NCBI GenBank assembly: GCA_964035795.1
Contig: OZ038325.1
Span: 3,964,037-4,028,036, forward strand
Source of the DNA: Pterobdella sp. o SKG-2022
Taxonomy: Eukaryota; Annelida; Clitellata; Hirudinida; Piscicolidae
Direction: 5' to 3'
Length of the DNA stretch: 64,000 nt
The notes beneath the pieces are model-generated. The model did no database searches. It was not told the origin of the DNA and saw nothing but the letters and a program-made list of their open reading frames with translations. Positions 54,692 through 64,000 of this stretch are shown here, piece after piece. The translations under genes were made by a program, and so were the position numbers. Numbering within the stretch: the first letter of the stretch is position 1; each line of letters opens with the position of its first letter.

Positions 54692-54801
54692 TTTAAAAAA
54701 TTATGAATCTTTTACAAGAAAATTTGAAAAACCTTGAACAAAAAGTCAATAGTCAATTTGAATATAAAATTGCAGTTTTAAAAGTTAATCTAAACTCTTA
54801 C

Positions 54802-55325
54802 CTCAGATTTTCCATGTTTCATTTCTGAATCCAAAATATCAGGAAAATCTTTGGTTCTTTTGTCATTACTATTTTTATCATGTTTCTTTTTGTTTTTTTC
54901 CAAACCGTTAGAATCTTTATCAGTATTATAAAGTTTATTATTATTGTTGCTTTTTTTATTAACACTTTCACTCTTATCGTTTTTGTAATATGTGCAGAAG
55001 TTTGAATCATTATTATCAATGTTGTTTTTATTAACACCGTTTATAACACTGTATCGATTGTTATTATTGAGCATTTCATTTGCTTCCAATTCTTCACCTC
55101 CAGCACCTTCTTTTTTCACTGAATTAAAGTCTTTAAACGCCCTATTTGCATCCAAACTCCTATTTTTCTTTTTCCTCTTACTTCTCGCAAATAAAAAAAT
55201 CACAAAAATCACGATAAAAATGACGATGAGGCCTAACGTTACAACAAACAACAAGATAACAAGCAGCGTTGAGTTGTCTTCGTGGGACCAGAAATGACGC
55301 ATGGATGACGTTGAATGGTGCACGA
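54802..55325 (-). CDS. Protocadherin exon e (transmembrane helix and cytoplasmic tail)
   Basis: The acceptor CACCCAG precedes TCGTGCACC (55325). It encodes a short His/Ser linker, a hydrophobic helix of about 29 residues, RSKRKKK, and an Asn/Lys/Asp-rich tail with no recognised CM1/CM2 motif. It ends GKSE before GTAAGAG (54801). The frame would hit a stop 12 bases into the intron, so either the message continues to an unseen exon or a retained intron gives a short tail. Confidence 0.8.
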
Positions 55326-58300
55326 CTGGGTGGGCATCCATAGTTTCATATAATTTTTTTGTTTTTATGTTTTACATCATTTAATTTTTTAAATATTCTC
55401 ATTATTTTCATTATAAACGGCTTTAACAACACAAAAAAAAGAAACAGTGAAAATAGATATGACGTCAAAATGAAAGATACTCAAATTATTAAAATCCGAC
55501 AAAATAAAAAAAACACACATCAAAACACCCACTAAATTGGTTATTGACTACAAGGAATGAAAGAGTGAGGTCGTTGTGACGGCGATTTTCTTGACCAACT
55601 ACACCATCAAACACTCTAATCTTCATCACTAATGTCTCATTTACATCAGTCGCTTGAAAAGCTTTTCCTATAATTATTTTTATCATTAAATATTTTTAGT
55701 TGTCGTTTTACTTGGAACTTCTATTTCTAAGTTTTTTCTATGGAATGATGTTCATAAAACATTTATTCAAACCTAATTGTAAACTTCCGGTTTTAGAATC
55801 CAAACGGAAGTACTTGGAAGCATTTCCTTCCGGTAAGATGATATAGTTAATATTAGCATTGACGCCCACATCAGCATCACTGGCTGTCAGAAACATGACT
55901 TCTGTTCCAATGGGATGATCCAACTGTACTCTGATCATTTGGGTATCAGAAGAAGCAGAAGAAGACAACGAGGATGGAAATATGAATACTGGGTCGTTAT
56001 CGTTCTGATCTAAAACTTGTACTGCTACTTGACACGTAGCATTCAATCTATTTCCGGTCTTACTGAATGCCATTACAGTGAGATAATGGAATTCTTTGAC
56101 TTCTCTATCAAGTATTTTATTTGTGGTCATGTCTCCAGTAAGAGGGTCCAGATGGAACATTGACTCATGTTCTTTTTTGAGGAAAGAATGAGAGAGCTGG
56201 TCGTTGGGAGGTGAGTCAGGGTCGTGAGCTCTCACTCGCCCCACCAGTGTCTTGGCGGGCTGGTTTTCTTGCATCTTGAAGAAAAGACGAGGTTGTAGGA
56301 AAGCTGGGCCATTGTCATCCACATCTTTGATTCGCAGAAGGATTTCAGTTGATGATGATTTTGAATGTTTTTGCTTATTTTTTTTTTGGTTTTGTTGTCG
56401 GTGCTGGTTTGCAAGTCGCTTATGTACACTTATCTTTTGTTCAAAATAATTGCTGGCTATAATATTGAACCTATATTCACTGACTCGCTCTCTGTCTAAA
56501 ACCTTAGCAATCTTCAGCACCCCTGCAGACGCGTCCACCTCAAAAACTTCATCTACGCGGTCATCTTGCACTGTTTTTTCTTCTATAGAGTAATAAACTT
56601 TTGCATTATCACCATCATCTTTATCAGTGGCAACAACTTTCACAAGATAGCTTCCTATCTCAGCGTTTTCTAATATTGTTGCTTCATACAAAGGTTTTTC
56701 GAAGACTGGAAGGTTATCGTTTCGATCCCTGATGAAGAGATTCAATGATTTGTTTGAGTAGAGAACTGGTATTCCTTTGTCTTGACATCTTTAAGGAGAG
56801 ATTGTGTTTTAAAAATGAAATTATAAATATTTTAATTATAATTAGTAGGAAACAAGATAAATTTCCAATTTTTAAACAAAATTAATTTTAAAAATAATTT
56901 TTAAATAAAGTTTAACTATATAAATAAATTTTTTAATACTTTTTAAAAAAAGTCTTCAACTTTTAAAATTATATATGTAAAACATGTAGTATGCTAAAGG
57001 AATATTTTGAAGAAAACGTCACGTTACGAATTGAAATTGTTTATTACATTTATGAAATAATTAAATTCATTACCTCAATATTATTTTATATTCTTGTCTG
57101 TGTTCACGATCAAAAACTCTGTTTGACACTAATTTATATTCTCCTGTGTATATGGGTACCAACTTTAAAATAGCTACATCTCTTTCTTCATTTTCTTTTT
57201 TTGTATCATAAACTTCACTGCCATAACTACTGTACTGATGATCATTGAGGGCAAAAGGGTCTTTATAATCATCCTTAAAATACTGATCGTTTAGAGCATA
57301 GTTTTTGTACTTAACACCACCTTCACTGAAATATACACCATCATCAACCCCATCGTTTTTATATTCACCATTACCAAACAACCCATCCAGCTGATATCTA
57401 TCTTCAATCCCATCATCTCTCCCATCATCTAAAAAGCATTCAATCTCTCCATTGTGTGCGTCATCGTCATCAGAAACAGAAACATGACCTACAAACGTCC
57501 CTACAGGCTGATTTTCGTCAACCTCCATCTTGCCGGACTCTGTCATGAAATCCACAGAAATAATAGGGCGGTGATTGTTGATATCTTCTACCACTAAAGA
57601 TAAAGTCGTCATGGCGGGTATGGGAACCTCAGACATGTCTTGAGCTATTAGACTAACGTTGTAGGTCGCTTGTTTGGAGTGGTCCAATTTTTGGAGCAAA
57701 ACTACATCACCTCTAGATTCATCTATAGCAAAAGTACTGCCGTAGTTCAACTGGCTTTTTGGGCTTAAGCTGTACCTGTTTATGAGTAAATGTTTAAATG
57801 AAAAACTTTACCTATATTGTTAAATAAATACAGTTTTTAAAGAAAACGTTAAACAATATAAATATATTGAAATAAATAATTGCAGCAATATTAATTGAAC
57901 CTTTTTCTATATAATGAAAAACTTAAATGTGAATAAAAATTAAAATTTTTTCTACGAAAACTTTTAAAATTAACTCAAAGTTGATTTCTATGATTAAGAA
58001 TAAATGCCAATTTAACTTTTAATTAGTTGAACTAACAAAAATTTTTTTATATTGCTATAAGCGTGCCTTGTCAAACGCTGAGTAAAAATGTCAAGCTTAA
58101 ATCTTTACTTATTCAGAACTTGAGTGTATTTATCCACATTTTAATTCATCATTCTAAAAGGATTATTTACAAATTGACGAATAACGATGACGAAGATTTT
58201 ACGGCAATATTTTTCTACAAAACTTCACTCGAACATTGCGAGACTTTTCAAGTTAAATTCTATTGAAACCATAAACTTTACAAACTTTATTTTTCCATTC

Positions 58301-58758
58301 AACCCATCATCAGCATCGTGAGCCTGCACGGACGCCACTACAGTTCCCACCGGAGTCTCCTCACTCACACTCACAGCATACAAAGGCTGATCAAACACAG
58401 GATTGTTATCATTAACATCTTCCACTGTTATATCCAATGTTATCTCTCCGCTCAAACGTTTAGGCTTGCCTTTATCGTAACAGCTCAGCTTTAGTGTGAA
58501 TTTGGAAACAGCCTCTCGATCCAAGCCTCGAGTGAGAGTAAGGTAGGGAGTGGGTGGCTGGGTACGTTCTACAACCAGTTGAAACACGTTAGGAGATGAA
58601 GTTAAGCGGTAGTCATAAATCCCATTAGACGGGTGATCTTTATCGGTGGCTTGTGGGAGAAAGTACCGCTTTTCAGTGCGGTCGTTCTCCGGGATGGTGA
58701 GCGAGTGGATAGCTTTGCTGAACACTGGAGCGTTGTCATTTATATCTTCTACAGACAC
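54802..58758 (-). CDS. Protocadherin (delta1-like), five exons; 5' and 3' ends missing
   Basis: Calcium-dependent homophilic adhesion receptor at the plasma membrane. Exons, in transcript order: 58758-58286, 57775-57074, 56788-55773, 55667-55533, 55325-54802. All junction phases agree and join to 950 codons with no stop. Domain order: end of one cadherin repeat (VSVEDINDNAPVF), six further EC repeats with DxNDN/DxDDN, DRE and PEN/xEN calcium motifs, then a membrane-proximal stretch. A membrane helix follows (LLVILLFVVTLGLIVIFIVI) with a RSKRKKK stop-transfer and a hydrophilic cytoplasmic tail of about 130 residues, ending at a strong donor (GAG|GTAAGAG). With one repeat upstream this gives seven ECs, as in vertebrate PCDH1/7/9/11. 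The signal peptide, EC1 and the last cytoplasmic exon(s) were not found. Two ECs carry unusual insertions. Confidence 0.9.
55533..55667 (-). CDS. Protocadherin exon d (end of EC7)
   Basis: A 135-base exon. The acceptor TTATAG precedes GAAAAGC (55667), so that SLQLG-KAFQATDVNETLV reads as a normal EC strand. It ends VVNNQF before A|GTGGGT (donor 55532). The preceding intron is only 105 bp. Confidence 0.8.
55773..56788 (-). CDS. Protocadherin exon c (EC4 end to EC7)
   Basis: The acceptor CTTAAAG precedes ATGTCAAGAC (56788), giving ILR-CQDKGIPVLY across the junction. It encodes the end of EC4 (IRDRNDNLPVF), then EC5 with a basic insertion (KRLANQHRQQNQKKNKQKHS, about 56427-56347) ending VDDNGPAF. 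EC6 ends DQNDNDPVF, and most of EC7 follows to TGSLQL. The donor is TTAG|GTTTGA at 55772. Confidence 0.85.
57074..57775 (-). CDS. Protocadherin exon b (EC3 end, EC4 with acidic insertion)
   Basis: The acceptor AAACAG precedes GTACAGC (57775), restoring K-YSLSP after exon a. EC3 ends at VEDINNHRP, with N for D in the DxNDN motif. EC4 follows and contains a stretch of about 80 residues rich in D, Y, N and G (about 57429-57181), absent from ordinary EC repeats. The donor is GAG|GTAATG at 57073. Confidence 0.85.
58286..58758 (-). CDS. Protocadherin exon a (end of EC1, EC2, start of EC3)
   Basis: The acceptor CCTTTGCAG precedes GTG TCT GTA (58758). It encodes VEDINDNAPVF, one complete repeat ending VEDVNDNNPVF, and the start of the next repeat to DDGLNGKIK. 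The donor is AAA|GTTTGT at 58285. A GTAAAG six bases further on is a stronger-looking donor but would break the frame with the next exon. Confidence 0.85.
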
Positions 58759-60276
58759 CTGCAAAGGTCAATTTAAAGTTATCGTTTTTTTATTGATATT
58801 ATCAATATTTTTTCACTGTAAATATTATTACTTTTACTAGTATTATTTTTTACTATTGTTGAGCTTCTAGAGCGCACTCACGTACGAGACTTTATAATTG
58901 GTAAATAACTTTTTAATTTAGCCTTTTATAAAATTTAGTTGTCGACTTTTTACTTCTAATGGCCTTACATTGAAAAAAAATGGTATGATAGAGAAATACT
59001 TTTGCAAAAATTCAATTGTGAAAAAATTAAGGAAATTAATGAAATTTGAAAAATTTTGAATGAGATTAACCGTCGAATATAAAATGCACCGAATAATTGA
59101 TGTTGTTCATAATGATGGGATTCCTTTATTTGATAAATATCCCTTTGAATGTTTAGAGTAAAAACAATGATGGATATTTGATAAGAAATATCAATTACTA
59201 CTACCAGATGGAGGATACAATACAAAATAAAAATGCATAGAACAATAAAAAAATAATGCAATAACTGATAAAATACTTCAAAAATAAGAGTATAATTTAT
59301 TAAAATAAAATGAACTTTGAACACCTGATAATGTGAATTTGGGTTACTTTTGTAAAGCTTCGGGCTGTTCAGTCATTTAAATTTCATATAAGCATCTATA
59401 CAATTGTTGAAATATTCAAAAAATCCAAGACGATTCAACAACTTAATTCAGTACAAAAACCTGCATTTCACCCCAGTCTTTGTTTGAACTTAATCATGGT
59501 TTTATTTTTCTGTATATTAATTGTTATATGACTCGTAGAGCTTGTATCAATCATAAGGGTTCAGTTCACCTCAAAAAACGCTGGTACATTGAACAAAAAA
59601 TTCTAAAGTAATTCATATAATCATTATATGTGTAAAATATATTTAAAGAGAAATAACTATACATTAGTGTGTTCCCACGCTTACATATCCTTTTTATATC
59701 ATTATATATATTCAATGTATTCTTATAGAATTTTACATTTATTGATATCTTTATATATTCATGTTTATTTAATCGTAGCTTAAAATGATAACACAAGCAT
59801 CTGTCTATAAACTATATATAAATTTTGAATACAAGTGATATTCGTAAGTTTTGAAGAAAATGTATTATATAATAGAACTTTTTGAAAAGAATTAGACTGA
59901 ACAAAATTTATTTCGACGTCACGATTTCTGACCGTTTTTTAAACGTTACCAGATAGTTATAAATCGTTTGAGGAAAACTGATAAGATTAACACAAAAGGA
60001 GAGTTATTCTATTTTAACTTCATGGTACCATTTGGGTTATACAGTTTACGTAAAAAGTATAGACCATTATATAACACACAAATCTTTTTGTGCGTTTGTC
60101 GACTGCAAGAAATTTAGTTTAACTAAAGATCTGGTGCAGTGTGCTCTTTTAGAATTTGCCAGTGACCATCAAGCCGGATGTAATGTAGTGGTATTTATAA
60201 AGCACTTTTCCTTGTAAATCAAAGCGCTTGCTACAAATTTAATGCAACTAAAACACACTGTGGAACAGGTGCTGAT
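58759..60276. other. AT-rich stretch, probably protocadherin intron
   Basis: The exon at 58758 needs an upstream partner, but I find no cadherin-like frame between here and the LINE at 60.87 kb. 60040-60230 could be the body of a SINE attached to the tRNA-like sequence. Confidence 0.4.
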
Positions 60277-60280
60277 TGTC

Positions 60281-60350
60281 GGCTCACGCTGGATTGAAAC
60301 CGGTAACTTTAGATTATTAGTCTAATGCTCTACCTCTGGGCTATCGGGCC
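60281..60350 (-). pseudogene. tRNA-Ile(AAT)-like sequence, pseudogene or SINE head
   Basis: The minus strand reads GGCCCGATAGCCCAGAGG... with a box-A-like TAGCCCAGAGG. It has a perfect 5-bp anticodon stem (TTAGA/TCTAA) around the loop CTAATAA (anticodon AAT) and a degraded box B (GGTTTCAATCC instead of GGTTCGAATCC). The acceptor stem pairs at about five of seven positions with a further outer GTC/GAC pairing; the D and T stems are broken. The vertebrate tRNA-Ile(AAT) layout is recognisable, but the molecule is unlikely to function. It may head a tRNA-derived SINE running to about 60040. Confidence 0.6.
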
Positions 60351-60865
60351 GACGATTTTGAAGTTTTTAGCAGGCTTTTTTTTGAAGGCTTTCGCTTAAA
60401 CTTGTTTTCCGCAGCCAACTTAATTAAAAATATTTAATTTTACACATTTGACTGGCAGGGCTTTGTTGATATCCAAATTTTAGATTTAATTGTTTATTTC
60501 ATTTTTTAAGTATTTGTTTCACAAATTAAATTTTCAAACGTATTTCGGCTTGCTTAGAAGCCATTTTTAGTAGTTTTACAGTTTTCAAAAATGAATTTTT
60601 TTCTAAACAAACTATTATCAACTTGTGAAACAATATTTTTTAAGCATTCTTAATTGATTTCCAACTACAAATTCAAACTTCGAACTAGTAATAACTAAAA
60701 GATAATTAATTAATCACTTGAAACAAGTAAGAAAAAAGAAGTCAATAATGCTGTTTATCGCTTATTAAGAGTAGTTTATATGTAGCCGATGATGGTTTAG
60801 GAAGCAAAAAATAAGTTATCAAGGTTTTATTAAAGAATTAGCTTCATCTACATTATTATTAGTAG

Positions 60866-62840
60866 TAGTAGTGCCTCCGATCTTCAGTTCGGTGACATGA
60901 CGTAATTTTTTTTCCATACTTGTCTATCAGTCATAGGAGTACGTAAATCGTTAGAAGTCAGCCTTTTTAAAGTTCGTCTTTCAGTGTTATACTTGGACAA
61001 CCTCTTCTACAACACTCTTCGGCGTCTAGAACAATAGAATTTTTGTAGGTTTCTGGTGCCGAGCTACATGTCCAGCAAGCGCTAACCGTCTTTTTTTGAT
61101 TATGGTAGACAACTTTGGAATTTGACTGTATAGCTGAGCATTTGATAAGCGGTCCTTCCAGGAGATATTTTTGACTCTTCGGAGCATGCGAGTGTAGGTG
61201 CAGCGTTGGTCATTACCCAAGATTTCCACCCGTATAAAAGTATGAACTCTGTAGTAGTTTAAAAAATCCTAACTTTCGATTCTGTGGTAATGCGAAAGTT
61301 CCAGATTTTTTCTAGAAAGTTGAGAGCGCTCCATGATTCTCCAATTCGGGTGTTGATATCTCGAGAAGAGTTGGTGTAACCTCCCAAGTAAAGAAAACCA
61401 CCAACTTTTTCAATTTCGTCACCATTCATAGCATGAATATGACTCTCTACAGAGGAATTGAAATGCATTGCTTTGATCTTGCTTGCATTAAGGAAGAGAC
61501 TTAGTGTAAGACCATCCAGGCCAGGGGCTTTATTAGCTTTTATTGTCTTGAGTGAATCTGTGATCTCTTTTTGGCTAAATTCGGCAGTAATAATTTCTGG
61601 GTTGATATCAAACAACTTGACGAAATCGAACTGAGCTTGATCAGCATTTTTATTAACAGAAAGTAGATTTTGGAAGAGGTTTTCCAGATTTTGAAACGAT
61701 TTTCACCTTGGATACAAATGACAGATTTTTTCTTTCTTGACAATTCCTTTATTAGATTCCAGGCGTTCTTTAGATTTTTCCTTGATCCCTTTTTAAATTC
61801 TGAGAGCGTTTTATTAAGTCTAGCGATTTTAAGGCGGTCATATGTCTGGCGTTGGGTATTTTGGTCATCTGAACCCGTTTGATTGAGCTTTTTTGGTGTT
61901 TGATCGGGGAAGATCCATATCATGGTGCTCAATGGTAGGGAAGGTTCGTTTTGGATGACTCAGTAGTTTCTTTTTTCCGACTTCGTTACATAAGATACAA
62001 AAGACGTATAAGTAAGGCGTCAAATTTTGAAGAAATCAAATCGTCTAGGGTAGTAGCCAAATTCTTGTCATGGCATAGCACCTGCCAGTAAAGGAATTTT
62101 TTTGTTGATGATTTTGGAGCACGAAGACTCAAGCTGACCTTTGCTGTTACTATGTTGTGATCACCACCAATAGTAGCAAAAGAAGTATGAGCTTGGCAGT
62201 CATTAAAACTGTTTCATCTGCGTTTTTTGAAAAGAAGATAGTCAATTCGAGCCAGGTTTCTAGCGAGATGTCTTCCTGTCCATAGTTTTCGGTAAGGTTT
62301 TTGGAAAAGCGTGTTACCGGTCAAAAGATTGTATTGTTGAAGGAAAGTTTCAAGGAATTCACCATTTCGGCTCGCGACGCTATGATGTGAAAATTTACCA
62401 GATATTCGAGCATTGAAGTCACCACCGATATTCAAGTTGTTGTGGGAAGTTATGGTCAAAATCAGGTTGCCTAGCTAGTCGTAAAACCTTTCTACTTCTT
62501 CTAGTGCGGCAAGGTTATGGGGAGAACAACAAGACACAAGAACAGTTTTAGGGTTTCCTTTGAAGCAAGCGATGAGAATTCAACTGTCAACTTTTTTGAT
62601 GGTAGTTAAAAATGACAGTATCTGTTTTCACACCGTAATTCCAACACCACTCATAATAGCATTGTTGGTGACCTTGTATGCCGATGCCGTGAACAAGATA
62701 CCGTGGCCAATATCATGGCTTAGGATATCCGGATCACTGTCTTTGTGTAGAATGCAGACAGCTTGAAGGTTGTGTTGTTCCAATGCTGTAGCTTTGCTTG
62801 AGACGGAAAATCCCTTTATTGGGCGAGATCACATTATTAT
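60866..62840 (-). mobile_element. EEP-endonuclease LINE with internally deleted RT
   Basis: Minus-strand pieces: EEP endonuclease N-terminal part (LQAVCILHKDSDPDILS, MSGVGITV; 62830-62620) and NLNIGGDFNARISGKF with ARIDYLLFKKR (62459-62214). The linker is NAWNLIKELSRKKKS (61932-61640). RT start is DSLKTIKANKAPGLDGLT, joined directly to LSLFLNASKIKAMHFNSSVE and GGFLYLGGYTNSSRDIN (61615-61259), so the palm, including YADD, is missing. The C terminus is MLRRVKNISWKDRL and KRRLALAGHVARHQKP (61229-61026). The tail is (ACT)n(AAT)n at 60856-60873. Several stops; dead. Confidence 0.8.
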
Positions 62841-64000
62841 CTTAGTTTTAGTGTGAGTTTTGCACGCCTCTGTTGCTCCTTTGACGCTATACATATAATA
62901 ACTATAATAATTATTGAAAATAAAGTAATAAAAATCTATAAATAAATATAATAATAATTATTATCATCATTTTTTATGCATCATCAATACCGTTCATCAT
63001 TTTAAATAATCATACAAATAAAATGGTTCAAGTTTAAATGATTTATTAGTGTTTTTACAGCTTTCACCTTAATTATGCATATTCGTTATTTACAAAACAT
63101 TTCCTATAAGATTTGCAAGCCATTTTGTAGTACTCAATTAAAGATTGTTTTATCATTAAGAGCTGATTTGATTCAGTGAGAGCTCACAAAAACATATACA
63201 ACAATGATTATATCTTAATGAAGGAGAACAATTCTACGTAGTCTAACAATTGCGTAATTGGAACTAATGTTCATAATGCTTACTTCTCTTAACCAGAACT
63301 CTACCCCTCCAACCTGTATATAAACTGTTGAAGCATCCGTAAATAAAATATGAAAAAAAAAGAATAATAAATATATTCATACTTAAGTGAACACAAATGC
63401 AACAAAAATACAAGAAAAAATAGCTATACACACAAAAACCGATACAAACAATTACACATCCAAACAATTAACTATGAAAATGACAAAGTACACTAAAAAA
63501 TGATAAAAAAGACGGAAATGCAAAGACAAAAGAAAAAAATTTATGTACATAAAAAAACTCAGAGATACATGAACATATGTAGTAAAACATAAAAATACAA
63601 AAGTTGAAAAAAACTAAATTAGACAAATAAATAGTTAAACAGTTAATTAAGAAAATAAGTATTTATCTTTCAAATATGCTAGCTGTAAAGCAAATAGCAA
63701 TACAAAATTGATTGGCTATAAAAAGGCACTTATCTGAAGACCCGGGGCTACGTTGTCTTTTGTCTCTATAACCTGTCCATTTCTATAGTTTGTTCTTTTA
63801 TTGCTCTAATTTTTTGTTATTTAAATATAATTGTTTTTATAACCTCAATTATTTTTATTAGATTTTTTTATTTTTTTGAAAATATCTCACTTTTTTCAAA
63901 GATAACCATACTTAAATCTTTTTGCTGTATTTTTTTCAATTTTGAAGTTTATTACAAAACAAATATGATTATAATGGCATAACTTGAGTTGTCACCTAAA
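62841..64000. other. AT-rich gene-free stretch to the window end
   Basis: No coding region or repeat family recognised. The minus-strand frame at 63264-63467 is F/I/C/Y-rich and unsupported. Confidence 0.5.

Noticed and set aside
54457..54692. Cys/Val-repeat frames on the minus strand
   Set aside because: Artefact of the CA microsatellite.
58003..58266. Plus-strand frame overlapping the end of protocadherin exon a
   Set aside because: It lies in the intron and antisense to the exon, with no domain.
60281..60350. Functional tRNA-Ile gene
   Set aside because: The D and T stems are broken, box B is mutated, and the acceptor has mismatches; kept only as a pseudogene or SINE head.

Overview
This is animal nuclear DNA. 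It is very AT-rich, has spliced genes with short introns, carries long pure microsatellites, and is crowded with decayed non-LTR retrotransposons (LINEs). I see no bacterial operon, CRISPR array, rRNA or LTR retroelement. Two host genes are clear. The first is an uninterrupted 772-codon gene for GTF3C3/TFC4, the TPR subunit of RNA polymerase III factor TFIIIC (6831-9149, +). The second is a protocadherin on the minus strand: five exons with phase-consistent splice sites (54802-58758) encode the end of one cadherin repeat, six full repeats, a membrane helix and the start of a cytoplasmic tail. Its 5' and 3' ends are not found. A delta1-like protocadherin points to a bilaterian, plausibly a lophotrochozoan; the species cannot be fixed from the sequence.

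Layout. 0.6-1.9 kb: LINE remnant abutting an (AAT)n tract. 2.4-4.8 kb: minus-strand CR1-like LINE (copy A). 6.0-6.4 kb: possible MULE transposase-like fragment. 6.8-9.3 kb: GTF3C3. 9.4-11.6 kb: full-length but dead Tigger/pogo DNA transposon with both terminal inverted repeats and TA target duplications. 12.3-12.6 kb: CR1/L2 tail. 13.2-14.4 kb: unassigned minus-strand coding candidates. 14.6-16.0 kb: LINE remnant ending in a 23-bp perfect inverted repeat. 18.5-25.1 kb: four same-strand copies of LINEs ending in a CCHC knuckle and a restriction-like endonuclease, two of them joined directly at (AAT)n tracts. 28.7-29.4 kb: CR1-like fragment. 30.1-34.6 kb: endonuclease/RT LINE split by a minus-strand CR1/L2 insertion with a target duplication. 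34.9-35.2 kb: (GATA)n. 36.5-37.1 kb: CR1/L2 fragment. 38.1-41.2 kb: LINE with a PHD-like finger inside its RT protein. 41.3-44.0 kb: another LINE. 44.5-46.8 kb: tetranucleotide tracts, one inside a second copy of the PHD-finger LINE. 47.6-47.9 kb: (AGT)n. 49.1-53.6 kb: LINE 3' fragments, including copy B of the CR1-like element. 54.5-54.7 kb: (CA)n. 54.8-58.8 kb: protocadherin. 60.3 kb: tRNA-Ile-like pseudogene. 60.9-62.8 kb: minus-strand LINE with its RT core deleted.

The window reads as two host genes in a graveyard of at least eight LINE lineages. Its most informative structures are insertion junctions: nested insertions whose target duplications restore the host element's reading frame, (AAT)n-joined LINE arrays, and internally deleted derivatives. 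LINE clade names rest on motif recognition and are approximate.
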